A DNA stretch of 64,000 nt. Source: Caballeronia sp. Lep1P3. Its GTDB lineage: Bacteria; Pseudomonadota; Gammaproteobacteria; Burkholderiales; Burkholderiaceae. The position numbers were made by a program, and so were the translations under genes. The stretch spans positions 1,798,001 to 1,862,000 of the forward strand of contig NZ_CP084265.1 in assembly GCF_022879595.1 (NCBI RefSeq), read 5' to 3'. The notes under the pieces were generated by a model. That model searched no databases. It worked only from the letters and a program-made list of their open reading frames with translations, and was not told the DNA's origin. The first letter of the stretch is position 1. Each line of letters opens with the position of its first letter. Positions 46,555-56,335 of this stretch are shown here, in pieces.

Positions 46555-47381
46555 TCCTCGACCTCGACGGCCGCCGCGCTTACGCGTACACCGGCGGCAA
46601 GCCTTTCGACGCGGCGCGGCCCGCCGTCGTCTTCGTTCACGGCGCGCAGCACGACCATAGCGTGTGGGGACTGCAAACACGCTACTTCGCGCATCACGGC
46701 TTCGGCGTGCTCGCGCTCGATCTTCCCGGCCACGGGCGCAGCGACGGTCCCGCGCTGCGCGACATCGGCGCAATGGCCGACTGGCTGATCCGCGTGCTCG
46801 ACGCAGCGGGCGTGCAACAGGCGATTTTCGCCGGACACAGCATGGGCTCGCTGATCGCGCTGGATGCGGCCGCGCGCCATCCCGAGCGCGCCGCCGGGCT
46901 TGCGCTCGTTGCCACCGCCGCGCCGATGACCGTCTCCGACGCCCTTCTCGACGCCGCCCGCGAACGCGAGCCGGAAGCCATCGGCATGGTGAACCAGTGG
47001 TCGCATTCGACGATCGCCGCGAAGCCATCCAGCCCCGCGCCCGGCTTCTGGCTTCAGGGCGTGAATCAGCGTCTGATGGAGCGCATCGGCGCAACGGGCG
47101 AGGCGCAACTGTTCCACACGGATTTCAGCGCGTGCAACGGCTACGCCGGTGCGCTCGACCGCGCCGCGTCCGTGCGCTGCCCCGTGTGCGTACTGAGCGG
47201 CAAGCGCGACGTGATGACGCCGCCGCGCGCTGCCCGCGCGCTCGTGGACGCCATGCGCGAAGCGGGCGCCGCCGTGCGCACAACGGAGCTCGACGGCGGC
47301 CACGCGCTGATGACGGAGCAACCCGACGCCGTCCTCGATACCCTCTTCGCGTTCGCCCTCGACTGCGCGAAAGGCGCCTGA
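46551..47381 (+). CDS. Alpha/beta hydrolase, translationally coupled to metY-like gene
   Basis: This 276-residue hydrolase begins MILDLDGRRAYAYTGGKPFDAARPAVVFVHG. It has DLPGHGRSDGPALRDIGAMADWL, nucleophile elbow AGHSMGSLIALDAAARHPERAAGL, an Asp-bearing VLSGKRDVMTPPRA and a final DGGHALMTEQPDAV. Its start overlaps the metY-like stop by 4 bp, so it is coupled to sulfur metabolism, but whether it acts on a pathway metabolite (for example an O-acyl homoserine, or a side product) is not shown. Frames extending further upstream are shadows of the metY-like gene. Confidence 0.88.
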   Translation: MILDLDGRRAYAYTGGKPFDAARPAVVFVHGAQHDHSVWGLQTRYFAHHGFGVLALDLPGHGRSDGPALRDIGAMADWLIRVLDAAGVQQAIFAGHSMGSLIALDAAARHPERAAGLALVATAAPMTVSDALLDAAREREPEAIGMVNQWSHSTIAAKPSSPAPGFWLQGVNQRLMERIGATGEAQLFHTDFSACNGYAGALDRAASVRCPVCVLSGKRDVMTPPRAARALVDAMREAGAAVRTTELDGGHALMTEQPDAVLDTLFAFALDCAKGA

Positions 47382-47486
47382 GCGGACGACGCTTGCGCGG
47401 CACGGCGCGTCGTCGCAGAATGAATTTTGCTGCAGTCGTCAGACAGATCGGCCGGCGGCATCCTCGTGACCGGCACGGAGGGCATC

Positions 47487-47807
47487 ATGGCGCACACCGC
47501 ACACGGAGAGCATTTCGCGAATTTCGCCGAGTTCTATCCGTACTATCTGGACGAGCATCGGCATCCCGTATCGCGCAGGCTGCATTTCATCGGCTCGCTG
47601 GGCGTGATCGGATGCCTCGCGATGGCGCTCGCCACCGGCGACTGGCTGTGGCTGCCCGCGGCCATCGTGTGCGGCTATGGCTTCGCGTGGATCGGGCACT
47701 TCTTCTTCGAGAAAAACCGTCCGGCCACGTTTCGCCATCCGCTCTACAGCCTCATGGGCGACTGGGTGATGTTCAAGGACATCTGCATCGGCAGGATCTC
47801 ACTGTGA
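47487..47807 (+). CDS. Mpo1-like (DUF962) membrane protein
   Basis: This 106-residue protein matches the DUF962/Mpo1 family, whose yeast member is an iron-dependent dioxygenase of fatty-acid alpha-oxidation. Histidines sit at the expected places (YYLDEHRHPVSRRLHFIGS and GHFFFEKNRPATFRHPLYSLMGDWVMF). Two hydrophobic segments (about 32-48 and 52-72) suggest an inner-membrane protein. GGAGG 5 bp before the ATG at 47487 fixes the start. Bacterial function is not established. Confidence 0.85.
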   Translation: MAHTAHGEHFANFAEFYPYYLDEHRHPVSRRLHFIGSLGVIGCLAMALATGDWLWLPAAIVCGYGFAWIGHFFFEKNRPATFRHPLYSLMGDWVMFKDICIGRISL

Positions 47808-47816
47808 GCGCGGCGC

Positions 47817-49130
47817 TCAAGCCGGCTGCTGCGGCATCGGCGAGCGCGCCGTCTCACTCTCGCGCAGCCGCGCGTTGGCGAGCGCCTGCGTTCGCGCGGC
47901 GATCAGCGAGGCGAGCGTGACCTGCAGCTTCTCGTTCTCGAGCGCGTTCATGAGCGTGTCGCGCTCGATTTGCGTCGCGTCGAGCCGTAACTGATAGTCC
48001 AGTTCCTCGCGATCGACGACGAATTCCTGGAAAAGCATTGTCAGCGTGATCTGGCTCGGATTAGCGATCAGCACATAGCGCGGCATGCGCGCATCCTCCA
48101 GACGGCCGATCCAGCCGAGCGCGTCCAGCCGCGCGATGATGCGCGTGGATGTATCGACGTCGCAGCGGACCATTTTCGACAATTCGAGCGCCGTGTAACC
48201 CGGCTTGCCTTCGTCGCGGGCTTCGACCAGGCGCGCGAGAATTTCGAGCGCATCGAGCAGATCGCTGCCCGGAAACGCGCGCCGGTGATACTGCCCGATG
48301 CGAATGGCCGGCAGCGCGGACGTGACCATGGCGCCGACGAGCGCGATCATCCAGCACAGATACACCCAGAGCAGGAACACCGGCAGCGACGCGAACGCGC
48401 CGTACACGGCGGTGTAGGTCGGAATGCGCCGCACGTACAGGCCGAAGCCGCGCTTGCCGAGCTCGAACGCGACCGCGGCAATGAGTCCGCCGATGACGGC
48501 ATCGCGCCATTCGACCTTGCAGTTCGGCATGTAGACGTAAGTGATCGTGAAGCCGAACACGGTGAGCGGCAGCGAAACGCCCGTCAGCAGCCATTCGACG
48601 ACGGGCGGCATCAGGTTGTGCGAGCCCGCGAACGCGACCGAATGCGCAAACACGTAAGACGAAATGGAAAGGCTGCAGCCGAAGAGAATCGGCCCGAGCG
48701 TGATGATCGACCAATAGACGAGCACGCGCTGCGCGAAGGGCCGCGACTTCTTCACGCGCCAGATGACGTTGAACGCGGATTCGACCGTCATCATCGTCAT
48801 GACCGACGTGACGAACAGGATGATCATGCCGACGGTGGTGAGCCCCTTCGCCTTCGATGCGAATTCGTTCAGGTACTTGAAGATCTGGCTATTGATCTGC
48901 GCGGGCATCAGGTGATCCGCGAGAAAGTCCTGCAGCGAAGCCTGGAACGAACTGAAGATGGGAAACGCCGTCAACAGCGCGAAAGCGACAGTGGCGAGCG
49001 GCACGAGCGACAGCACGCTCGTGAACGTGAGGCTGCCGGCCACTTGCGCGACGCGATCCTCGCCGATGCGCCGCGCGACGAATCCGGCGAGGCGCTTGAC
49101 TGCGGCGAAATCGATGGAAAGGTGCTGCAA
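47817..49130 (-). CDS. YihY/UPF0761 family inner-membrane protein with C-terminal winged helix
   Basis: This 437-residue protein has a YihY/virulence-factor BrkB-type membrane domain (about residues 15-290) with six hydrophobic segments and the conserved YMPNCKVEWRDAVIGGLIAAVAFELGKRGF loop. A soluble C-terminal part (about 300-437) looks like a winged helix (DEGKPGYTALELSKMVRCDVDTSTRIIARLDALGWI). A TTG start at 49130, 7 bp after AGGAG, is preferred over TTG at 49175. E. coli YihY lacks the C-terminal extension, so this form may couple a membrane event to DNA or protein binding. Its role is unknown; older RNase BN annotations of the family are mistaken. Confidence 0.85.
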   Translation of the reverse strand: MQHLSIDFAAVKRLAGFVARRIGEDRVAQVAGSLTFTSVLSLVPLATVAFALLTAFPIFSSFQASLQDFLADHLMPAQINSQIFKYLNEFASKAKGLTTVGMIILFVTSVMTMMTVESAFNVIWRVKKSRPFAQRVLVYWSIITLGPILFGCSLSISSYVFAHSVAFAGSHNLMPPVVEWLLTGVSLPLTVFGFTITYVYMPNCKVEWRDAVIGGLIAAVAFELGKRGFGLYVRRIPTYTAVYGAFASLPVFLLWVYLCWMIALVGAMVTSALPAIRIGQYHRRAFPGSDLLDALEILARLVEARDEGKPGYTALELSKMVRCDVDTSTRIIARLDALGWIGRLEDARMPRYVLIANPSQITLTMLFQEFVVDREELDYQLRLDATQIERDTLMNALENEKLQVTLASLIAARTQALANARLRESETARSPMPQQPA

Positions 49131-49198
49131 AAGTCTTCTCCTGACGAGCGAGCCGCGCGCGGGGCGCAAACCCAATCCCTATAATAGCCGTTCACTGA

Positions 49199-49825
<627 letters not shown>

Positions 49826-49832
49826 GCGCGCC

Positions 49833-50228
49833 ATGAACACGCGCCCCGCCGACACCACCGCCTCGCGCGGCTTTGCATCCGGCGCGTTCGCGTGCCTTTG
49901 CGCCCTCGTCGTGCTCACGCTTCTGTGGGAACTGTGGCTCGCGCCGCTGCGCCCCGGCGCGTGGGTGCTCGCCTTGAAGGCGCTGCCGCTCGCATGCGCA
50001 ATGCCCGGCGTCGCCAGGCGCAACGTCTATACGCTGCAATGGGCGTCGATGCTCGCTCTCGTCTATTTCGCCGAAGGCATCGTGCGCGGCATGACGGATG
50101 CGGGCCTCTCGGCGCGTCTCGCGTGGATGGAGGCGCTCTTGGCGCTCGGGTTCTTCCTCTGCGCGCTCGCGTATGTCGCGCCGTTCAAGCGTGCCGCCCG
50201 CCGTCTCGCACGCGAGAAGAAACGCTAG
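49833..50228 (+). CDS. DUF2069 membrane protein
   Basis: This 131-residue protein has four hydrophobic segments (about 16-40, 45-60, 68-85 and 100-120: ACLCALVVLTLLWELWL; VLALKALPLACAM; WASMLALVYFAEGIVRG; MEALLALGFFLCALAYV) and a basic C-terminus. It matches DUF2069, a small inner-membrane family of unknown role that often follows wrbA in proteobacteria, as here. Confidence 0.88.
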   Translation: MNTRPADTTASRGFASGAFACLCALVVLTLLWELWLAPLRPGAWVLALKALPLACAMPGVARRNVYTLQWASMLALVYFAEGIVRGMTDAGLSARLAWMEALLALGFFLCALAYVAPFKRAARRLAREKKR

Positions 50229-50397
50229 CCCGCGCCGTTCACGGTTCGCTTCGATTCGTGGGGCGGCGTGGTGCTTTGTAGCACGAATCGCAGCGCGAAT
50301 CGCACGACGCGCGCCTGCCTATGCCATTCGGCCGATGCCTCGCATCGCGTCTCTGCGCGATACTGTCGGCTACGTTCTACCGGATCTCCCCTCGCCC

Positions 50398-51855
50398 ATG
50401 ACCGCTTTCGCCGCCCCCTTCATCGACGCCTGCGCCCGACTCATCGGCGCGTCCCACGTTCTCACCGATACGCACGATACCGAGCCGTACCTCGTCGACT
50501 GGCGCAAGCGCTATCGCGGCAACGCGTGTGCGGTGCTCCTGCCCGCCGACGCGCAGCAGGTCGCCGGCATCGTGCGGCTCGCGCGGGAGCATCGCGTGGC
50601 GCTCGTGCCGCAGGGCGGCAACACCGGGCTTGCCGGCGGCGCGACGCCGGATGCGAGCGGCGCGCAGGCGCTCGTGAGCCTCAGGCGCCTGAACCGCATC
50701 CGCGGCATCGATCCGCACAACAACACGATCACCGTCGAAGCGGGCGTCGTACTCGCCGAAATCCAGGCGCGGGCCGAGAGCGAGCAGCGCCTCTTCCCGC
50801 TGAGCCTCGCCGCCGAGGGCAGTTGCACCATCGGCGGCAATCTGTCGACCAACGCCGGCGGCACCGGCGTGCTGCGCTACGGCAACACGCGCGAACTGTG
50901 CCTCGGTCTCGAAGTGGTGACGCCGCAAGGCGAAATCTGGGACGGCCTGCGCGGACTGCGCAAGGACAACACCGGCTACGACTTGCGCGATCTCTTCATC
51001 GGCGCCGAAGGCACGCTCGGCATCATCACGGCGGCGGTCATGAAGCTGCATCCCGCGCCGGTCGGGAAGGTCACGGCGCTTGCGGGCCTCGCGTCGCCGC
51101 ACGCTGCGCTGGATTTCCTCGCGATGGCGCAACGTCACGCCGGCGCGCTTCTGACCGGCTTCGAGCTGATGTCGGATTTTTCGATGCGGCTCGTCGGCCG
51201 CCACTTTCCGCAACTGCGCTATCCGTTCGGCGAGCCGCACGCGCAGACCGTGCTGCTCGAACTTTCGGACAGCGAGAGCGACGCGCACGCCCGCGCGCTC
51301 TTCGAGCGGCTGATGGAAGAGGCGCTGGAAAAAGGCATCGTGGAGGATGCCGTCGTCGCCGAAAATCTCGCGCAATCGCAGGCATTCTGGGACCTGCGCG
51401 AACACATTCCGCTCGCGCAGGCCGAAGAAGGGCTGAACATCAAGCATGACATCGCGGTGCCCATTTCGAGTATCGGCCGATTCATCGAGGAAACCGACGC
51501 GATCATCGCGAAGGCCGCGCCCGGCGCGCGCATGGTGACGTTCGGCCACCTCGGTGACGGCAACCTGCATTACAACGTGCAGGCGCCGGAAGGCGTCGAT
51601 CAGAAGCAGTTTCTGGTGGAATTTCAGGCGCCGATCAACGCGCTCGTGTACGAAGAAGTGCACAAGCATCGCGGCAGCATCAGCGCCGAACATGGCCTCG
51701 GGCAACTGAAGGTGGACGAGGCCATGCACTTCAAGTCGCCGGTCGAGGTGCGCCTCATGCAGACGATCAAGGCCGCGCTCGATCCTGACAACCTGATGAA
51801 CCCCGGCAAGGTCGTGCACTGGAATGCGCAGGCCGGCAAGGAGAACGCCGCATGA
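50398..51855 (+). CDS. FAD-binding oxidoreductase, GlcD/D-2-hydroxyglutarate dehydrogenase-like
   Basis: This 485-residue vanillyl-alcohol-oxidase-type flavoprotein has PP-loop sequence VPQGGNTGLAGGATPDA, then SLAAEGSCTIGGNLSTNAGGTGVLRYGNTREL and LRKDNTGYDLRDLFIGAEGTLGIITAAV. It has a C-terminal metal-binding and substrate region GHLGDGNLHYNVQAP and ISAEHGLGQLKVDEA. The family oxidises D-2-hydroxy acids such as D-lactate, glycolate or D-2-hydroxyglutarate. The ATG at 50398 gives the family N-terminus, and no closer start is needed. It overlaps the metallophosphoesterase gene by 4 bp (ATGA). Confidence 0.92.
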   Translation: MTAFAAPFIDACARLIGASHVLTDTHDTEPYLVDWRKRYRGNACAVLLPADAQQVAGIVRLAREHRVALVPQGGNTGLAGGATPDASGAQALVSLRRLNRIRGIDPHNNTITVEAGVVLAEIQARAESEQRLFPLSLAAEGSCTIGGNLSTNAGGTGVLRYGNTRELCLGLEVVTPQGEIWDGLRGLRKDNTGYDLRDLFIGAEGTLGIITAAVMKLHPAPVGKVTALAGLASPHAALDFLAMAQRHAGALLTGFELMSDFSMRLVGRHFPQLRYPFGEPHAQTVLLELSDSESDAHARALFERLMEEALEKGIVEDAVVAENLAQSQAFWDLREHIPLAQAEEGLNIKHDIAVPISSIGRFIEETDAIIAKAAPGARMVTFGHLGDGNLHYNVQAPEGVDQKQFLVEFQAPINALVYEEVHKHRGSISAEHGLGQLKVDEAMHFKSPVEVRLMQTIKAALDPDNLMNPGKVVHWNAQAGKENAA

Positions 51856-52655
51856 AAATCCGCGTGCTGTCCGACCTGCATCTGGAGTGCGACGAGCCGC
51901 TCGCCGTTCCGTATGCCGAGGCCGATCTCGTCGTGCTGGCGGGCGACATCCACAATCACGCCGAAGGCTTGCGCTGGGCGGCGGAGAACTTCGATAGCGA
52001 CGCGCCCGTCATCTACGTTCCCGGCAACCACGAATATTACGACGGCGAATTCGGCGCGATGGAAGCCGCGATGCACGCCGCCGCGCGCAGCGTCGACAAC
52101 GTGCATTTTCTGAACAACGCGGCGCTCGTCGATCGCCGCGGCGCGTGGCGCGTGCTCGGCACCACACTCTGGACCGACTTCGCGCTCTTCGGCGCGAGCG
52201 AGCACGACATCGAAAAAGCGAAGTACGCCTGCACACAAGTCATGCTGGACTATCGCGGACTGATTCAACTCGCGTGGCCAGAGCCGGACGGCGAGCCGCG
52301 CGCCTTCGCGCCCGACGATTTCCTCGCGCTGCACGTTCAGGCGCGCGCGTGGCTCGAAAGCGAACTGGCGAAACCGTTCGCGGGGCAGACCATCGTCGTC
52401 ACGCATCACGCGCCGATGCGCGAAAGCCTCGCGCCGCGCTACGCGGAAGACATCGTATCGGCGGGCTTCATCAATCACTTGCCGACGCTCACGCGCTCGC
52501 CCGTCGCGCTGTGGATTCACGGTCACACGCACACCGCTTTCGATTACACCGTGAACGGCACGCGCGTCGTCTGCAATCCGCGCGGCTACTTCGACAAACG
52601 CACGCGCCAGTGGGAAAACGCCGCGTTCGCGTGGGACAAGGTCGTCGAAATCTGA
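51852..52655 (+). CDS. Calcineurin-like metallophosphoesterase
   Basis: This 267-residue phosphoesterase has the five dimetal motifs: LSDLHLEC, LAGDIHNH, GNHEYYD, VVTHHAPM and IHGHTHTAFDY. It is coupled to the preceding oxidase gene by an ATGA overlap and followed 20 bp later by the SRAP gene. Substrate is not predictable; such proteins may be nucleases or phosphodiesterases. Confidence 0.93.
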   Translation: MKIRVLSDLHLECDEPLAVPYAEADLVVLAGDIHNHAEGLRWAAENFDSDAPVIYVPGNHEYYDGEFGAMEAAMHAAARSVDNVHFLNNAALVDRRGAWRVLGTTLWTDFALFGASEHDIEKAKYACTQVMLDYRGLIQLAWPEPDGEPRAFAPDDFLALHVQARAWLESELAKPFAGQTIVVTHHAPMRESLAPRYAEDIVSAGFINHLPTLTRSPVALWIHGHTHTAFDYTVNGTRVVCNPRGYFDKRTRQWENAAFAWDKVVEI

Positions 52656-52675
52656 CGCGCAAGCGGAGGAACGCC

Positions 52676-53386
52676 ATGTGCGGCCGAATCAGCCAGTACC
52701 GGTTGCCGATGCACTACGCGCAACGCCTGCATCTGAAAAACCCGTTCGTGCTCGTCGATGCCGACGATCGCCGCCCGGGCTATAACCTGTCGCCGGGCAC
52801 GCACCCGCTCGCCGTCTATCCGGACGAAAGCATCCGCGCCGTGCATTGGGGCTATTGCCCGCCGTGGGCCAGAGAAAAGAAACTGCCGCAGACCATCAAC
52901 GCGCGCGTCGAAACTGCTTCGACGAGTGCGTATTTCCGCGAGTTGTGGAGAAAGGCGCGCGTTCTGGTGCCCGCCGACGGCTGGTTCGAGTGGCGCGTCG
53001 AGCCGCGCGCGGGCGACCCGGCCGCCCGGCCCGTCAAGCAGCCGTATTTCATCCGGCGCGCCGATGGCGAGCCGATGTTTCTCGCCGCGCTCACGAGCGT
53101 CACGCGCGACGAACACGCCGGCGTGCCGGGCGCGGGCTTCGTCATCGTGACGTCGAAGGCGGACGAAGGCCTCGTCGACGTGCACGATCGCCGCCCGCTC
53201 GTCTTTTCGGCCTCGGCCGGCCGGCGATGGCTCGACGCCGCGACGACGCCGGCCGAGCTTCAATCGCTCGTCGGCACCGATGGCGAGCCGGCGTCGCGCT
53301 TCGTGTGGTATCGCGTATCGAGCGACGTCAATCGCACCGCGAACGACGAGCCGCGCCTCATCGAGCCGATCGAAGCGCCGCGATAA
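52676..53386 (+). CDS. SOS response-associated peptidase (SRAP/YedK/HMCES family)
   Basis: SRAP proteins crosslink to abasic sites in single-stranded DNA through Cys2 and shield them from nucleases and error-prone repair. The 236-residue protein begins MCGRISQYRLP, exposing Cys2 after Met removal. It has the conserved NARVETAS segment, PADGWFEWR with the catalytic glutamate, and VHDRRPLVFSA with the histidine. GCGGAGGA 5-6 bp before the ATG at 52676 fixes the start. Its stop codon directly abuts the stop of the small gene on the opposite strand. Confidence 0.95.
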   Translation: MCGRISQYRLPMHYAQRLHLKNPFVLVDADDRRPGYNLSPGTHPLAVYPDESIRAVHWGYCPPWAREKKLPQTINARVETASTSAYFRELWRKARVLVPADGWFEWRVEPRAGDPAARPVKQPYFIRRADGEPMFLAALTSVTRDEHAGVPGAGFVIVTSKADEGLVDVHDRRPLVFSASAGRRWLDAATTPAELQSLVGTDGEPASRFVWYRVSSDVNRTANDEPRLIEPIEAPR

Positions 53387-53551
53387 TCAGCGCCGATAAC
53401 GATCGCGCTCGTCGTCGATGCGCACGGGCACGAGGCGGCGCTTCGCCGCGCGTTCGGATTGGGCGCGCATCGCGTTGAAGAGATCGCGTGAGGCGGGCAC
53501 GGCGATGAGAACGAGGAGCGCGGCGAGCGCGAACAGGAGAGGCGTGCTCAT
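53387..53551 (-). CDS. Small single-pass membrane protein, unknown function
   Basis: This 54-residue protein begins MSTPLLFALAALLVLIAVPASRDLF. It has one N-terminal transmembrane segment (residues 4-19) and a basic, charged C-terminal tail (QSERAAKRRLVPVRIDDERDRYRR), so it is probably anchored with the tail in the cytoplasm. An upstream in-frame ATG would add 16 residues. Its stop codon abuts the SRAP stop on the other strand with no gap. No family is recognised, but the hydrophobic and charged layout argues that it is real. Confidence 0.5.
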   Translation of the reverse strand: MSTPLLFALAALLVLIAVPASRDLFNAMRAQSERAAKRRLVPVRIDDERDRYRR

Positions 53552-53687
53552 GTGACGTTTTCCGAGAGAAACGGTTGTGACGAGTGCAGACAGTAGCAAG
53601 CTGCGGTCGAATCGGGAGTAAGCAAGTGTTGCGCCGCGCGCAATTTCGTAACGGGAATGACAAAAGCGCCGACGCGCCCGTCGCGAT

Positions 53688-54626
53688 TCACGTCGCGACG
53701 AATTCCTTCAGCGACTCGCAATCGGCCGCGAGCGTTTCGGGCAGCGCCTCGCGCAGGAACTCGACCCACGTCCGGATCTTCGCGTCGAGATACTGGCGCG
53801 ACGCATAGAGCGCATAGACGTTGAGTTCCTGCAGCGTGTATTGCGGCAGCACGCGCACGAGCGTGCCCGCGCGCAAGGCGGGCAGCGCCGACGACGTCGG
53901 CAGCACGCCGATTCCCATGCCCTCGCGAATCGCGACGACCATCGCCTCGGCCACGTTCACCGTGAACGTCGACGGACCGAGGCTCACCGTCTCCTGTCCG
54001 TTCGGGCCGTCGAACACCCAGCGCCCCGGCGGGAACACGGGCGTGATGAGGTGCAGGCAGGTATGGCGCACGAGGTCCGAGAGCACGTGCGGCGCGCCGT
54101 GTTTCTCGATATACGCCGGCGACGCGCACGCGATGCTGAACGCCGAGCCGAGCCGCGCGGATACCAACCCGGAGTCCGGCAAGTCCGACGCCAGCACGAG
54201 CGACACGTCGTAGCCTTCGTCGAGCAGATCGGGCACGCGCTGCGCGAGCGTCAGATCCACCTGAACGGACGGATGCCGCTCCTGGTAGCGCGAAATCATC
54301 GGTACGACGTAGTGCTGGCCGAAGCTCGTCATCGCGTGCACTTTCAGGCGGCCGGCCGGGCGCGCATGGGCGTCGCCCGCTTCGGCTTCGGCCTGCTCCA
54401 CATACGCGAGAATCTGCTCGCAGCGTTGCAGGTAGCGCTCGCCCGCCTGCGTGAGCGCGATGCGGCGCGTCGTGCGATTCAAGAGGCGCGTTCGCAGATG
54501 CGCCTCCAGGTCCGACACCGCGCGCGACGCCTGTGCGGTAGTCGTATTCAGGTACTGCGCCGCAGCCGTAAAGCTGCCCGCTTCGACGACGCGCACGAAG
54601 ACGCGCATGTTTTGTAGCGTATCCAT
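53688..54626 (-). CDS. LysR-family regulator, AaeR-like
   Basis: This 312-residue LysR protein of the CrgA-like branch has the HTH at MDTLQNMRVFVRVVEAGSFTAAAQYLNTTTAQASRAVSDLE and the effector domain from about residue 90. It is divergent from the efflux genes starting at 54799. In E. coli the LysR protein AaeR lies divergent from aaeXAB and responds to hydroxybenzoates, so the same role is likely here. The ATG at 54626 matches the LysR N-terminus; upstream frames are not conserved. Confidence 0.9.
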   Translation of the reverse strand: MDTLQNMRVFVRVVEAGSFTAAAQYLNTTTAQASRAVSDLEAHLRTRLLNRTTRRIALTQAGERYLQRCEQILAYVEQAEAEAGDAHARPAGRLKVHAMTSFGQHYVVPMISRYQERHPSVQVDLTLAQRVPDLLDEGYDVSLVLASDLPDSGLVSARLGSAFSIACASPAYIEKHGAPHVLSDLVRHTCLHLITPVFPPGRWVFDGPNGQETVSLGPSTFTVNVAEAMVVAIREGMGIGVLPTSSALPALRAGTLVRVLPQYTLQELNVYALYASRQYLDAKIRTWVEFLREALPETLAADCESLKEFVAT

Positions 54627-54798
54627 CGCTTCTTTTTCGATGAGTTGTCCGATCCACTGCCGCGTGCATTGTTGCACGCCGAGCAAGACGGATTATCACG
54701 CGCCTCGTAAGAATGCTTTATTCAAGCGCCGGTTATTTGAGAATCGTTGCAAAAATATAATCAGCGCTCAAAAGTCAATTCGGGTTTAGGAGAACAAC

Positions 54799-56325
54799 GT
54801 GCGAGGCCGGGGGTTTAGACGCGCTGCTTGCGCCGCGGCGCTTACAACAATATTAACGATGGCCGGCTGCGCCAGCACGGGCAAGATCGCACCGCAGGAT
54901 TCGATGAAGGACGCATCGGCGCTCGATGCGGGCAGCGCGATCGATGCCGCCGCGCGCGCGAACGCCGACGCCGCGTGGCCCGAACAGCAATGGTGGCGCG
55001 CCTATCGCGATCCGCAGCTCGACGCGTGGATCGCCCGCGCAACGGCGGGCAGCCCGACGCTCGCGATGGCGGCCGCGCGCGTGCGCGAGGCCCGCGAACA
55101 AGCGGGCGTCGCGCACTCGGCGCTCCTGCCGCACGTCGACGGGAACATGGACGTCACGCGCAAGGACTGGCCGGACAACGCCTTCTACGGCCCCGGCCCC
55201 TACGCCGGCGCGACGACCTGGGACAACACCGGGGGCGTTTCCCTCTCCTACGACCTCGACCTCTGGGGCCGCGACGAGAATTCCGCGCGACGCGCGCTCG
55301 ACGTGGCGCACGTCCGCGCCGCCGACGCCCGCGCGGCGCAGCTCGAACTCGAAACGAACATCGTGCGCGCGTACATCGGCATGTCGCAGGTGTTCGCGCT
55401 TCTCGACATCGCGCAGGAGACGCTCGCGCAGCAGGAACGCATCGCGGAACTGGCGCGTCGCCGGCTCAAGGGCGGGCTCGGCACGCAGCTCGAAGTGAGT
55501 CAGGCCGAAGCGCCGCTGCCCGAGTACGAGCGTCAGGTCGATATCTATAAGGAAACGATTCAGCTCGCGCGCCATCAGCTCGCGGCGCTCGCGGGCGAAG
55601 GCCCCGGCGCGGGAGAAGCGCTCACGCGCCCCGCGCTGTCGCTCGCGACGCCGCTGCCGCTGCCGTCGTCGCTGCCGGCGGAACTCGTCGGGCATCGGCC
55701 GGACATCGTCGCGGCACGCTGGATGGTCGCGGCCCAGGCGCGCGGAATCGATGTCGCGAAGGCGCAGTTCTATCCGAACATCAATCTGGCCGCGTCCGTC
55801 ACGCAGATGTTCGCGGGCGGCGCGCTCCTCAGCTTTCTCACGAGCAAGGCGACGGGCTACGCGGTCGGCCCGGCGCTCTCGCTGCCGATCTTCGAGGGCG
55901 GGCGCCTGCGCGCGCAGCTCGGCGCGGCGTCGGCGCAATACGATCAGGCCGTCGATCACTACAACGCGACGCTCGTCGCGGCGCTCAAGGACATCGCCGA
56001 TCAGGTGGTGCGCGTGCAGTCGCTCGATACGCAGCTCGAAGCGTCGGGGCGCTCGGTCGCCGCCGCGCGCAAGAACTACGACCTCGCGAACGAAGGCTAC
56101 AAGCGCGGCCTCACCGACTACGTCAACGTGCTGATCGCGCAGGCGCAACTGCTGCGCGCCGAGGACGGCCAGGCGCGCGTGCGGGCCGAGCGCCTTTCCG
56201 CCTACGCGACGCTGACCGCCGCGCTCGGCGGCGGCATCGAAGATCCCTCGAACGGTCCCGCCGACGCGAAGCTCGCGCCGTCCAAGCATCTCGGGCCGCT
56301 CACGCGCGAGCGCGCGGAAGATTGA
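54799..56325 (+). CDS. Outer-membrane efflux lipoprotein, NodT/OprM type
   Basis: This TolC-like channel for tripartite efflux is a lipoprotein. The signal peptide ends TILTMAGC with lipidated Cys24. The 508-residue protein has the two OEP repeats (about 70-270 and 285-480) with QWWRAYRDPQLDAWIARA, GVSLSYDLDLWGRDENSARRAL, HRPDIVAARWMVAAQARGIDVAKAQFYPNI and NEGYKRGLTDYVNVLIAQAQLL. The GTG start follows TAGGAG. It is followed 10 bp later by the FUSC gene. E. coli AaeAB borrows TolC; here the channel gene is part of the operon. Confidence 0.94.
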   Translation: MRGRGFRRAACAAALTTILTMAGCASTGKIAPQDSMKDASALDAGSAIDAAARANADAAWPEQQWWRAYRDPQLDAWIARATAGSPTLAMAAARVREAREQAGVAHSALLPHVDGNMDVTRKDWPDNAFYGPGPYAGATTWDNTGGVSLSYDLDLWGRDENSARRALDVAHVRAADARAAQLELETNIVRAYIGMSQVFALLDIAQETLAQQERIAELARRRLKGGLGTQLEVSQAEAPLPEYERQVDIYKETIQLARHQLAALAGEGPGAGEALTRPALSLATPLPLPSSLPAELVGHRPDIVAARWMVAAQARGIDVAKAQFYPNINLAASVTQMFAGGALLSFLTSKATGYAVGPALSLPIFEGGRLRAQLGAASAQYDQAVDHYNATLVAALKDIADQVVRVQSLDTQLEASGRSVAAARKNYDLANEGYKRGLTDYVNVLIAQAQLLRAEDGQARVRAERLSAYATLTAALGGGIEDPSNGPADAKLAPSKHLGPLTRERAED

Positions 56326-56335
56326 GGGAGCGCAC

